A stretch of DNA of 64,000 bases from Meconema thalassinum (GCA_946902985.2 OX336389.2:1288598792-1288662791), one strand, 5' to 3'; positions 34,252-45,690 are shown, counted from the first letter of the stretch. Made by a program: numbers and translations. Notes: generated from the sequence alone by a model not told the origin.

Positions 34252-34261
34252 TGCCCCCCGT

Positions 34262-34468
34262 ATGAGCGTCCATGCGTTGGATCACCTGGGAACACATCTA
34301 TGGCAGAATACTGCAAGTGCATTGCAAGCGCTTGACCAACTAAGAGTGCGGAAGGCTGAAATTTCTGCTCATCAAATGACCAAAGAGGCAAGAAAGGAGG
34401 GAAGAAGGAAGAAGTTAAGTCTTAAAAATGGAGAGGAAGCATCAGACTATGAAGCAGGGTGCTTTTAA
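34262..34468 (+). pseudogene. Decayed transposase-like gene fragment, C-terminal part
   Basis: Reads ASALQALDQLRVRKAEISAH, then KEARKEGRRKKLSLKNGEE and a stop after EAGCF. The lysine/arginine-rich end following LDQLRVRKAE is the C-terminal style of the same uncharacterised arthropod family as the fragment at 17,030-17,545. The first few residues overlap the end of that fragment (RM-V-LD), so the two are from different copies. The Met at 34,175 is not trusted, because the sequence before 34,262 looks unrelated. Confidence 0.4.
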
Positions 34469-34872
34469 CCAGTCCTTCAGGAAGAAATGTGTCAGTTTTC
34501 ATATAATTATTTCTTTAACTTAAATTTTCTCAAAACTTGAAATTTTCTGACAAATGCCCCATTTTCTCAGGAACTATAACAGATAGAACCTTGAAAATTG
34601 CTCAGATTATTCATGTAGTAGAGGTTATTAAGTGGATCTACATTCATTGTTATTGGAGTGGTAGAATTGATACTGTGGTGTACATAACCTCAAAAAAATC
34701 CAAAAAAGTGGGTATGTGTAAAAAAATGTATCTCAATTCCAAATATGTGGATCTTCCTCATTTTAGATCAGTGAACTCAAGACACACAGATGTGTAATTG
34801 GTTCAAGTTTGGTAGTGATATGTCTGGTAGTTCCAGATATAATGGGTCACAAAATATCTGAGATTAGCATTG

Positions 34873-35465
34873 TCAGTATAGGGGGTCTGATCTTACCTTA
34901 AAGGGAAATGCTGTTTCAAAATAGTATTTTAGGGTACTGTTAAATGCATTAAATTTATCATTTACATTTTCTAGTTTATAAATTTCTGACCATGTTTCCT
35001 TATTTAATAAGTCGTTGAAATATGTAACATTTGTTTCAGTGAATGACCTGCACTTTGATTGTATTCCATTATCATTATTATTGATCGTTTCGGGTACTTC
35101 AAAACTCAGTATTTGTCCATGGTGGTCACTAAAACCCGGACAATAGACTTCTATTGAATGGTGATATTTATCTGTATTTATAAAAATTTGATCAGGAGTG
35201 GTTTTACTAAATTTTGTTATTCTTGTTGGGGTATTTACTGTAGGTTTCAGTCCATAGGAAATTAATAACTGATTTAATAATTCACAATTTCTATAACATT
35301 TTAAGAAATCCACATTTACATCCCCACAAATTATTATATCGAATTTTACTTTGGTCATGTTATTGAGTAACAATTCTAATTTATCTATAAATAAACGAAA
35401 CTTTCCTGACTTGTGGTCTGTATTTAAAGGCACTAAATTCTGTAGGTTTGTTTTCAAGGGGCAGT
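34873..35465 (-). pseudogene. LINE-A copy A8, endonuclease fragment
   Basis: The minus-strand frame of 194 codons covers more of the endonuclease than any other copy here. IIICGDVNVDF holds the conserved GD-N block and SDHHGQ the catalytic Asp-His pair, with TPTRITKFSKTTPDQIF between. It is truncated at both ends: the RT and 3' tail are missing (the break is just after AFPFK) and the start lacks the endonuclease N terminus. The open frame with conserved catalytic residues shows what the array copies have lost. Confidence 0.85.
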
Positions 35466-36059
35466 TAAAGTTAAATGAACTCCACGAGGAGGTGTGAGTG
35501 TTTCAGAGTAGAGCTCTATGATTGCGGAGTGTGCCCCGTTTCAACCCTTGAAATTCTTGCTAGAGCGGCAATTCAATCCTTTGACGTAGCTTCAATACGT
35601 ACCCCTACACAATTGAAGGTCCGGTACCAGTACCTACGTACACGTGGAAAATCCCATAAATTACCAGGCACATTCCATATGGCTGTTTATGGAACCATGA
35701 ACTGAGACACGAGAAGGCTGTTGCCTAACGCGAAGGTATTACGAATTATCTAATGTCGCAAGCAAATAGGACACTTTTCGTCCATTCACCCCAACGATGC
35801 GCGGCCATGAAAAAGATGATAATTTTATGTTAGCTATAGCTATTGCACATTACTAAAAAAGAAGCGAAGGAAAAGAAAGTTCAGCGTTCATCCGATCAAC
35901 GAACAAACATTAAATTTTGATACCCCACGGATCCACAATGCCAGATTTTTTCAAATTTTAGAATGAATGTAACTTCGTATGATGAACTTTGTGTGTATCC
36001 CAAGAAATAAATTGGAAAACAACAACTTTTAACAATGGAATCTCAGTAGAAGAAAGACT
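35466..36059. other. Unassigned stretch
   Basis: Contains a 76-codon frame (35,475-35,705) with no recognisable domain. Nothing else supported. Confidence 0.35.
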
Positions 36060-36310
36060 TACAGGTACGTCGAGGTAAGATAATATTCACATATTAAGAA
36101 CGAAGAATGGTGCGTTTCTAATTGTTTCTCAACATCACAGCTAAGCGCAATAGGAGCACATGTCACCACGGAGAGTAAAACGATGACTGAGGCAACTGGA
36201 GCTGAGTCATATCCTACCCACGTGACTGTACCTGTCAAACAAGCAAGGTGACGGCATGACACACAAACAAAGAATAGTTCCCACCTTGACCATCGGCACT
36301 CGTATCTTGA
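36060..36310 (-). repeat. Inverted repeat arm, left
   Basis: The reverse complement (GGTAGGATATGACTCAGCTC and surrounding sequence) matches about 37,465-37,700 over roughly 200 bp with moderate divergence. The right arm lies inside hAT-2 while this arm lies outside it, so they are two copies of one interspersed repeat and not the arms of a single hairpin element. Confidence 0.6.
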
Positions 36311-36319
36311 AAGGCTAAT

Positions 36320-36840
36320 AATTGCTCAATTACATTTTGATTTATCGATGTTAATATTTTAGTAGCGTCCATTACCGCTATTTTGATTATATGAAAATAT
36401 AATGAAATCAGTGCACGTGTGTCTTCAGCGGAGTTAATTTCCTTGTTTTATACTGTATATTTAAGATACATTCAGTTGATGGCCTTGTGATTTGTGCAAC
36501 TTTGATCTCTCATAAAGGACCTCTATTTCACCATATTTCGTGGTAGTTGCTCAATTACAACCTAATTTATCGATAGCGTATGATATCCTTACACGTGCGC
36601 CTTTGGCAGCGTTAGCTTCCTATACAGTACTAACGTAGTGCCAAGTTTCGAAATTCTAAGTTTATTAGATGTTGGTAAGTAATCGATTTTACTACTTTGT
36701 GTTTTCAAGATGTCGGATGCGCAAAATATTCTTGTAATTCGTGTATATGACCACGTTTTGTGGTAATTAGTCAGCTACATCCATCTATTTGAGTGCTTTA
36801 ATAGTTCGCATGGCTGCGATTTTGATTGTATGAAGTCATC
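36320..36840 (+). repeat. Diverged tandem repeat, period about 222 bp
   Basis: GCTCAATTACA...ATTTATCGAT occurs near 36,325 and again near 36,548. A third, more diverged unit near 36,770 shares ATTTTGATT-TATGAA with unit 1. Three units are recognisable by eye. No coding potential. Confidence 0.45.
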
Positions 36841-36855
36841 AGGTTAATAAGCTTA

Positions 36856-37092
36856 GGTATGGAAGAAAGGGTCGAGGACAAGATGATGATGATGATAATT
36901 GTTGTTTTAAGGGGCCTAACATCTAGGTTATCGGCCCCTGATCGAGGACAAGAACTGTAGGGGTAGACCAAGGTTAGAATATGTTAAACAGATTGCCTCG
37001 GATGTAGGATGTGGTAGCTAAGTAGAGATTAAACGATTAGCTCAGGACAGGGAGGCATGGAGGGCTGCATCAAACCAGTCAAAAGACTGAAG
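36856..37092 (+). pseudogene. RTE-like LINE C-terminal remnant
   Basis: With the 58-bp SINE piece ignored, the frame reads EERVEDK, then NCRGRPRLEYVKQIASDVGC, a stop, then EIKRLAQDREAWRAASNQSK and a stop. The RGRPR...Y...QI...RLAQDRE-WR-A--QSKD pattern is the usual C-terminal end of RTE-type LINE polyproteins. One in-frame stop replaces the usual Tyr. The rest of the LINE is absent. hAT-2 is inserted right behind it. Confidence 0.65.
36884..36941 (-). repeat. Short SINE tail insertion with target-site duplication
   Basis: A 58-bp insert flanked by the 12-bp direct repeat TCGAGGACAAGA (36,872-36,883 and 36,942-36,953). On the minus strand it reads GGGGCCGATAACCTAGATG, then TTAGGCCCC, and ends in ATC repeats. 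GGGGCC and GGCCCC pair as a hairpin. Removing it restores the frame of the RTE-like remnant. Confidence 0.75.
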
Positions 37093-37464
37093 ACTCAAAC
37101 CAGTAGCGTAGCCAGGATTTTAGTTTGGAGAGGGGCCAATAACTGCAGGAGTTCATATATTTTAGCCTATTTTCATTTATGAAAAAATAAAAAAATAGGC
37201 TTATGAGATCACCTTTTGTCCATGTGCGTGAGTGTTCCCCCCCTCTAATAAAATCCAAACGGCCGGAGCGATTTCAATGAAACTCCGTAAGCACATACTA
37301 CTACCTCGTCCGACCTCGACGGTGCCTTTCAAATTTTGATACGTTTCACCAATTCAACATGCGGGCCACGCGAAATATTTCACTGGCATTCTATATCTCC
37401 GCAACGGTAACAGATACCCTGAAATTTTGTACAGTGATAAAGGGTACTATTACCCTTTCACGAA

Positions 37465-37700
37465 TTGATTGCCGGCGGTCGAGATGGGAACTAATCTTTG
37501 TTTACTTGTTGCACACTGCTTCGTTGACAGGTACAGTTGCGCGAGTAGGATATGACTCAGCTCCAGTAGCCTCTGTAATCGTTTAACTGTCCGTGGCAAC
37601 ATGAGCTCCTGTGACGCTTGTCTGACGCAGTGCTGCTTGAGACTGCACTCTGTCATCGCTGTGTCCTCCGCTTCGCCCCACGGGGCTCATGCTACATTAA
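37465..37700 (+). repeat. Inverted repeat arm, right
   Basis: Partner of 36,060-36,310, sharing AGGATATGACTCAGCTCCAG and flanks in opposite orientation. It sits in the left part of hAT-2. Confidence 0.6.
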
Positions 37701-37744
37701 ACAACACGCTCAGCGGCAAACAAATGTTTTATGGGTAATATTAC

Positions 37745-38610
37745 GAGTTTACCTATGCGACTTTATGAAACCTAAGTAAAAAAGAACATGACGGCCAAGC
37801 GAAGTTGAAGCATTTTAATGGATATTTCACGCGATTAATTCATCAGAGTGCAGTGAAACTTGAAACATAAATTTTTATACAAATTATAATCTACTGACAT
37901 CTAATTTAGTTCAGTTGTTTACATATCCTCAAGATGGCGGCTGTGCGGAAATTTAAAATTATTATTTTATTTCTTGTGTCCTAATAATGCGATCGAAGTG
38001 AAAGTGTTAATAATCAACCTATGCAATAATTTTCATCTAATGGTACATAACTGTATGGCCTACATAAATAACAATCCAACATGGCGACCATCCAAAATAT
38101 GTAGACGGTTCTCAATATCTACGAATCTATTGCAGCAATCAAACTGAAATTTTGTATGCTGATAGAGGCTATTAATATAAGTTCACCTATTGGACTTTCA
38201 ATAACCTGGTGAGCACAATACCAACATGGCGGCCATGCGATGTTAAAACATTTAAATGAAATTGACTCGCGATGCAATTATTCGAGCGTAGTGAAACTTG
38301 GTAGGTAAATGTTTATACAAAATCTACTGGCATCTTATTAAATTCAATTGTTTCATAACTCCAAGATGGCGGCTGTGCGAAATTTCAAAATTGAGTTTTT
38401 ATTTCTTGTGTCCTAATCATGCGATCGAAGTGAACATTTGAATAATGAACCTACGCATTAATCTTCATCTAATAGTGCACTACTCTATGGCCTACATACA
38501 GAACAAACCAACATGGCGTTCCATTTCATAGGCGTGAGCTTTTTTTATAAGGAAGACCAATAGGATATATGAAAAAAGGCTATATAGTTCTTCACGGAAC
38601 TACTTGTTCT
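37745..38610 (+). repeat. Two-unit tandem repeat, period 432 bp, inside hAT-2
   Basis: CAAGATGGCGGCTGTGCG at 37,930 recurs at 38,362, and TCCTAAT-ATGCGATCGAAGT at 37,979 recurs at 38,411; both offsets are 432 bp. Each unit also carries two ATGGCG-type motifs (for example CCAACATGGCGGCCATGCG). Units are diverged by many substitutions and small gaps, so the duplication is old. Confidence 0.7.
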
Positions 38611-39318
38611 GATTATAAGTACTTTAGGGTTTATTTTTAGCTTTGGACAAAAATCTTCAGTCTGTTCATGTCTGTCTGAATTCTGCCCTTCATTGCTTTG
38701 TTTTGAGGCAGCTCACAGCTGTGTCAGTGTCTGTCACTCAGATTTTCAATTATCAGTTATCAGAATACTACTATTATGGCATATTCACACGTTTCAGTTC
38801 AGATGTTCTTTACATTAATACCGCACTATGTCTGGGTGTTTTTTTAAATAGTTTATTTACCAGAATTTTTTTAAGTCAATTGTATGAATATGTCCAAAAA
38901 CCCCATCAGGAGTAGATAACAGGGAGGAGGGACACTCATAAAGGCATCAAACAACGAAGGTATGTTGCAAAACATCTAGGTCTATTTGTGTTCGTCTAAT
39001 TTATACAGTGCTGTTTTAAGGTAAGCCTAACGGTCGCCGTGGACCTCATTCTTGTTTAATAGTATTATTATTCACAGGAAACTGCAACACCCTTTAAATA
39101 ATAATAAATAAATACGAACCTTTTAAAAAAATTAAATAACTTTACATTCTATCAGTGAGCGATACGTCTTTCTCGTGCAGAGAAAATTATTTGTAAACGC
39201 TGTGCCTCAATTTTCTACACCTACAATAAGAACTTTTCATAACTTACCGAAGATGTATCCAGTTTTGCCTCCTTTAAGACGAAGCGGTCGATCTTCTAAA
39301 CATTCGCATATTGTGACA

Positions 39319-39490
39319 AAACAAAATTATATTAAATGGCCCAGCTAAGCTCAAATATTATCAGCGTTTCGCCCCACTGTACCATTGGGCTCGTCAGTTG
39401 GTATGGTACACTTCACCAAGATGCTGGAAGTGCTCGCTGAGCAGCACAGAACACCTTCGCTTAGCCGGACCATTTAACATAATTTTGTTG
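39319..39490. repeat. Small foldback element (about 170 bp)
   Basis: The left arm AACAAAATTATATTAAATGG and following bases (39,319-39,350) match the reverse complement of 39,457-39,490 with few mismatches. The centre carries CAGCGTTTCGCCCCACTG, part of a repeat family often seen in insects as I recall. No duplication could be defined. Confidence 0.55.
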
Positions 39491-40559
39491 AATATTTTAG
39501 CTCAAAGGACCATAACAACATGCTTCTCATTCGAGAACATTCTTTCGACATAATGTGACAAAAGGAAGAAAGAAAAGAGCAACTATCAAACAACTCTCGA
39601 CTCTTCCCCAATACTACCACTTATAAACTATCTCTCCTCTCGAACTGACACACAACTACCGTAAATACCGACAGTGGCAACAATCACCTACGCTGCGCCA
39701 GTATTGTAGCCTGAGACATTTTAATACTGCTATTTCCAGGAAATGGAAGTGAAAAGAGGTCTCTTGCTAATTGGCAAACTCCTAATTTCTTGGTAGACGT
39801 TTGTCATCATCACCTGGTTGTATCCCCAATACTGAGGCATCTACTGTTCTTGGAAAATCACCCCACGTCACAATCCTAATTTCTAACCCTGTTATTTCAG
39901 CTCCTCCAAGCAGTGCAGACACGGAAATGATGACTGGCCGTGCAGAGTTTGTTAGTACATTCTTTGTCAACGCATTTACTGTATTTAACATTTCGTTGTA
40001 GGTTCTAAATTTGTTCGAGCTGTAAGATAATATGAAGGCTTATGCCCACCCCTATTTCTGGATTTATTTGGGGGGGGGGGGGTGACGGACCCTCCGGACC
40101 CCCTCCCCCCTCTGGCTATGCCACTGACTCAAACACACATACGGTATTCAAGATTGCGGGTGCGTGCCATATCCAATATGATTATTTTGTAACTTGGAAA
40201 ACTTACGTCCATCATATGAAGCTTCCTGAATGCCTATTCTGGTGAGCATTGATCTACTTGAACGTAAATGATCATAATGCTAGAAAATTACGCACAGGCA
40301 TCAGATTGAAATTAATTAAGCCAAGAGATTTGTAACTTGGGCGTCCAATTTCCCTTATAGAATGGTACGTCAAAATTGTAGTTAGTGGATATTCGATTAC
40401 CTAGTTCAGCCGGTAACTGACCAAGGCAATTGAGTGTAAAAGTGCTCCACAAGTCACAAGCCAAAACAGCCAGTTAAGTTTCATGTATTAGTATACTCAG
40501 TGTGCTAGTTCATTTCAACAAGCGTTATTTAAGTGCTTAATAGAATAAAATGATCCCAA

Positions 40560-41728
40560 AGGCAGTAAACGAGTGTGTGGGTAAATTTGAAAAGTGGATG
40601 GCTGAATTCCAAGCTCGCCTGGAGCAAGACATGGAACAAGAATAAATCGCGCCCTTTGAATTCTCGGTTGTTTCATATAATCTCTGAAGAAATGGGGAGT
40701 GATCACAAGCAACTGTTAATTCATTGCGAAGTGAGATTGGTTTCCCGAGGAAGAGTACTGAGCAGAATAGTTGAACTGAGGGATGCAGTCAAGCTCTTTC
40801 TGCATGATTCCAAGTTCGAACTGAAGGACAGATTACATGATTTCAACTGGATTTTGAAGCTATCATATCTTGCTGACATCTTCAACCATCTCAATGGACT
40901 TAATTTAAGCCTGCAAGGTTCTGCCATCAATATTTTTCAGGTTCTAGATAACACTGAAGCGGTGGATTCAGAGATTAGACTGTGAAATCTTCGAGCAATT
41001 CCCTGTTATGGCAGATTTCATCCATATGCCAGGAGAAAATGTTCCAAAGGAGATTCTCGGTCTTATTAAGTCACATTTGGAGCAACTCCACCTGCAGTTA
41101 AGGGAGTATTTTCCAGTAAAAGATGAAAGGGACATATGGATAAGGAATCCATTTGCTGATGGGCTTTCAACCAACCTGTATCTTACTCCACAGGAAGAAC
41201 ATTCATTGGCATAAATTTCAACTGACAGTTCACTGAAATTGCAGTTTTCACAATTGCAACTAACAGACTTTTAATTAAGTGCCACAAATGACTATCCTGA
41301 ACTCTCAAAAAAGGCTTTGAAGTGCTACATAGTGTTCCTCACTACTCATTTATGTGAAACCGCATTTTCCCATCTCACATATTTGAAATCTAAGTTGAGA
41401 TCTACACTTGAAATTGAGAGTGACTTAATGTTGAAATTAACAAATATTAAACCTAACATTGAAGATCTAATTGGTCATAAGCAGCTTCATTATTCACATT
41501 AAATATCACATTGTGTTTGACAATTATATTATAATTTTGCTAATGAAATTCATTTTTCTGTGCGAATATCTTAAAACTTAAACTAATATTATTTCCTTTG
41601 AAGTAAAAAACAATAAATATATGAGTTTGTAATATTATTGTTTAGTTCATGCCAAAACTGAGAAGGAGTCCCTGAGTTCTTTTTCCTCTCTCAGGGGGTC
41701 CACGGACTGGAAAGTTTGGGAATCCTTG
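40560..41728 (+). pseudogene. Decayed hAT transposase (ZBED5/SCAND3-like group), C-terminal half
   Basis: The first piece (40,575-40,985) holds LLIHCEVRLVSRGRVLSRI, VELRDAVKLFL, LSYLADIFNHLNGLNLSLQG and NIFQVLD, a pattern well known from hAT transposases of the ZBED5 type. A frameshift near 40,985 leads to a second piece (41,008-41,214) with VKDERDIWIRNPF. After two stops a third piece (41,317-41,502) gives the dimerisation end: TTHLCETAFSHLTYLKSKLR, then NIKPNIEDLIGHKQLHYSH. A terminus-like sequence reading GTTTGGGAATCCTTG ends at 41,728, as in many hAT right ends. The N-terminal half and left end were not found. Confidence 0.8.
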
Positions 41729-41931
41729 CTCTAGATCATTAATCGTAGCAACGAAGAAATTGAAGCCAAGAGATGCAAAATATCATTATTATTTCTATTA
41801 TTATTCAGGATTTTCTTTGTAACGAAATGCTTTGAGATTAACCATTTTCGAATGCAGTAGCTGTTTTCATTCATAAATAAACCAATAGTTTATTGATGGA
41901 GAGTTTTTTTCTGTATCAAGTATAGGCTTAC

Positions 41932-42136
41932 CTTGCTCAGAAGGGTCTTTTCATACTGCAAATACAAGTCATTTCCATTATCAAAGGAATCAGGACTGGA
42001 TAGCATATTGTGAGATGTCTCTGCATTTTCTGGTATCTCACACATATCATTCACGTTTTCACTGCTGTGATAATTATTACCTCCAATAAAAAGTAGATTT
42101 GGCTGAGACTGGGCAAAGTGATGCAATCGTTGAAGA
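41932..42136 (-). CDS. Candidate internal exon of an unidentified host gene
   Basis: On the minus strand a 205-bp open segment is bounded by TTCCATTTCAG (acceptor) and AAG|GTAAGC (donor), both consensus splice sites. It encodes 68 residues beginning LQRLHHFAQSQPNLLFIGGN and ending QYEKTLLSK. One extra base at its 5' edge completes a split codon, and the 3' edge falls between codons. The protein is acidic/polar and I do not recognise it. No neighbouring exon was identified, so it could be coincidence or a pseudogene piece. It does not resemble the transposons around it. Confidence 0.4.
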
Positions 42137-42789
42137 CTGAAATGGAACATTAACTTAAATAAAGTATCGTATCTGATGATCAATTTAAAACCCGTCCTTC
42201 AGTCCACATCACACAGGCACACAGAAAGGAGGCATGAAGGCCTATGGACCCTCTTTTGTATTTGGAGGAGAGACATTTTTACTAGATAGTTTATGAGTTG
42301 AATAGTAACACAGGAAATGTTAAATATATCACTGTGATGGTGGTAGTAGTCGTACTGCTTTGAGTAAATAACAGTGTTGAGAACTGGGTTTAACTCTCCA
42401 AAAAGATGTTACGGAAACCCTCTCCAATGCCTTCACAAATAAACTGCAACCGTTCATCACAAAATCAATGGTCTAAGTCATTCTTCCACAAGAGACTTCT
42501 CAAGAGAGAGAAAAACTTGGGTAACGCAAGAAAACAGATGGATGAAAACAGGAGGGGGAAAAACACGTATAATTCAATGTAGAAAGTAGGCTATACTGTT
42601 ACATATTCCGTCAACACCATCACGAATTCTGTGCTTAAAGTAACCAAGTTACCTTAAAACGCATTTTTTCCAGGCTTGATACTGTTGATGATTGTTGCTT
42701 TAAGTAGCGAAACAGCGGGGTCATCTGTCCCTAGACCTGATACTGCAGCTACTCATAGTAGTCTTTGTAAGGTAGATCTTCTTCCTCTT
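42137..42789. other. Unassigned stretch
   Basis: No gene or repeat recognised. If the exon at 41,932-42,136 is real, this would be upstream intron. Confidence 0.3.
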
Positions 42790-43044
42790 AGTCGTTTTAT
42801 CCTCCAGGGTTGGTTTTTCCTCCGGACTCAGCGAGGGATCCCACCTCTACCGCCTCTAGGGGCAGTATCCTGGAGCTAAGACTTCGGGTTGGGGGAAACA
42901 ACTGGGGAGGTGGAACTAGCACCTCGCCCAGGCGGCCTGCAAAGCGAACAGGGGCCTTGTGAGGAATGGGAAGGGATGGGATGATTGGGAGGGAGAAACA
43001 AGGAAGAGGGAAGGAGGCGGCCGTTGCCATACGTTAGGTACTGT
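42790..43044 (+). repeat. Interspersed repeat R, copy 1
   Basis: About 255 bp beginning TCCTCCAGGGTTG, containing GCGAGGGATCCCACCT, CGCCCAGGCGGCCT and a purine-rich GGGATGGGA stretch, and ending TAGGTACTG. A second copy lies at 53,700-53,948 with the same order of motifs. No protein is encoded; it behaves like a SINE-type dispersed repeat. Confidence 0.7.
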
Positions 43045-45409
43045 ACTGTTATTTCATAGTCCAGGGTTCAGTACATTTTCTTACACTGCATTACAACTCT
43101 GCGAGATGAGAGGCAGCCAGTCATATGTTATGTCACATGCAGCTGATATTGTAGCTAGCGAGATTGACGAAGCTCGGCGGACATTAAGGTCCCGGCGGAC
43201 ATGCACGAAGGAAGTTGAGCTTGAAGCGCACGTCAGCGGCGATCGATAATGTGGATATACATATCAAACTGCTCACCTGAGACCTGCTTATACTTATTAT
43301 ATTGGATTGAGAACTTTTTATGCAGTATATCCTATATAAGATGGTATCTTATAATAGCATGATGTTTATGAATTGTACTTTCGTTGATATAAACGCTGAG
43401 ATGTATTAATCAATATGCCTACGCGATTAACATCGACTTCCGATGCACCGGAGTGGGGGAAACGGAAGTTTCCTGTAATTGCTGCTGCAGAAGAGAAGAG
43501 AGATATTTACGTGTCACGGTTCGATACACTTCTAACTCGGGAGTGAGCAGTATATTTGTGAAACATGTGCAGGCGATGATAATTGCTACGTTGGTTCCAT
43601 GTGTCGAGGGAACTTAGAATATTTCACGGACTTGTGAATATTAAGAAAGCACATCGAGGCAGGAATTTGAAAATTTCTAGTCAATCTTGTGAAGATTGCA
43701 TACACAAACACTTACAATGGACCATTGTACACGCGCATTGATACTAATGAGTAGCAACGTTTGCTAATGATACATTACATAGGACTTGTAATTTCATGCC
43801 TCATGCTTACAATACTAACTGTGATAGTAACCATAAACACAGTCTACATCGAAAGGACTTCTACAATACATATATATTCCTCACATTTCACGTCATGTTT
43901 AATCATAAGACGTCGAGAGGAATAGTTACATTGAAAATGGAATTGATAGCCATGGCAGGCTAAAAGTTAACATGAACACTACTTACCGAGCATAAGCAAT
44001 GAATATTTCGTAGATAATCACCACTGCTGCCTACAAATTTTAGTAGTGCTTACGAGGCAGCTGAGAACATTTCGGACATGAAACTTAGTAGCCTATTCTA
44101 AAAACCACGGAGAAGATGGACCTAATCCATGGTGTCGCTCGAGTGTCGAAACGCTATTACGAGATGACGAACTTCATACGGGCGAGACGGAGCCTACAGC
44201 CCGACGGTGGAGGCCATTTCTGCTGCGGTGGCGTAATCCCGTTACGAGGTTGGAGCCAGGAGAACGAGAGAGGTTCCCTAGTTCGAGTCCTGGGAGCCTG
44301 GATGGACCATACTGTACCTCAGTATGTTATGGAATTTGAGACCAGGGCATGCATATCCTGCATATGCCTTCTCCGAGAGTCGTCGAAAGGTAGAAGCAAG
44401 TCAATATTTCTAGTAGTCGCAGATTAAGACATTCTAATCTAACCATGATTGCCATTTTTTAAAAATTAGTATTATTGAGGTGGGGGTACAGGTACGATGT
44501 CTGCTTCGTGACTGACCTAATTTTCAATCGGATTTTGATTCGAATAACGAATGTATCCATTTTTCAGTTTTGATTTTTGATTTGAATTTAAGATTAATAT
44601 TTCGCATTATTAAATTTAATTTAATTTAATTGATATGGATATTTTTAAATGTAAAGAAGAGAATCGTTAGGGGAAGAATTGTGTTTTGCCATGAATATTT
44701 GTTAAACTTGTACTTATATTTGAACATTGTCAGGAATCTGATGCACTTTTTGAGTGTCGTCTCGAAATTGAGGTTTGCACCTACGTTGATGCTAAAAGTT
44801 ATTTATTCTGGAATTACCAGTGCATATTAATCTCATGAATTTAGTTGTTTGAATTTAACTCTGATGAGAAGTTTTGATCTTTCTCAAATCTTAGGAGCAT
44901 TCTTTATTCTCATGAAGGAATTATACCGGCATTGATTTCTAATGGATCAACAGTTGCCTAACCTTTGATGTTACCTGGATCCATGGTGTAGGGGTCATTG
45001 TTGATATTTTTGAGTTCGTTTGAGTAGAGAAGGTTCTCTTTTACTCTGATCATTTTCGCTTCTTTCGAATTCTACGTGTACTTAGTGCATGTAGGATTTT
45101 CTTGATTAAGTAATGAGTTATCTCCATCGTTGGAGTATATTTATATATTTTTGGCATGAGAATTAATCCAGTATGAAGATTCAGTCTTTTCGACATAATT
45201 CCCAAGGAACAATTTGAGAGTGGATGCGTATTTTTATTAAATATACGTGACGAAGAGGAATTTCTGTAAGGCAAGGCTTTTCTACTCCAATGGAATTTAT
45301 TAATAATCCACATCTAATAATTTGAACAGAGTGCAATGTTGTTGAATAATTTTGATCGGCACGATATTATGTGCGATGGTTATTATGAAACTTGATAAGT
45401 CTAATAAGG
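43045..45409. other. Unassigned non-coding stretch
   Basis: Short frames only. The longest, 44,116-44,427 (103 codons), has no domain and overlaps a possible tRNA-like B box (AGTTCGAGTCCTGG near 44,280). Nothing else supported. Confidence 0.35.
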
Positions 45410-45690
45410 TTTATTGGTCACCTACAGCTACACACAATATATTAATAGGAGATATAAATATTGATATTTTAAATCCTACAAGGCAATATGCCCAAAATAT
45501 TAAAAATGAGTATTTAAATGTATTACATGCAAATGGTTTCATTTCGTACATAAACTCACCAACTAGAATAACCCCAAAATCCAGAACATGTATCGATCAC
45601 ATACATGTTAAGTCCCACAGAAACAGCAACATTGACCCTTTTGTTCTGCATACCAGTATCACAGATCACAGTCTTACATTTCCCATATAA
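45352..45690 (+). pseudogene. LINE-B endonuclease fragment
   Basis: Only about the last 90 codons are LINE-derived. GDINID is the conserved endonuclease block, SPTRIT and CIDHIH follow, and TDHSL is the catalytic Asp-His end. The Met at 45,352 lies in flanking DNA. A stop at 45,688 and further changes separate it from the RT frame. Confidence 0.7.

Larger units (their letters stand above)
37101..40126. mobile_element. hAT-type element hAT-2 (3,026 bp)
   Basis: Left end CAGTAGCGTAGCCAGG at 37,101; right end CTGGCTATGCCACTG ending at 40,126. The ends are inverted repeats of about 15 bp with two mismatches. A perfect 8-bp duplication ACTCAAAC lies at 37,093-37,100 and 40,127-40,134. No transposase was recognised inside, so it looks non-autonomous. 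Its content is mostly a diverged 432-bp tandem repeat, a copy of the repeat at 36,060, and a small foldback element. The right end carries a run of 13 G near 40,070. Confidence 0.88.

Noticed and set aside
34175..34261. N-terminal 29 residues of the ORF ending at 34,468, with a signal-peptide-like start
   Set aside because: They cross a G-run/C-run palindrome and do not match the family of the C-terminal part, so the hydrophobic start is likely chance.
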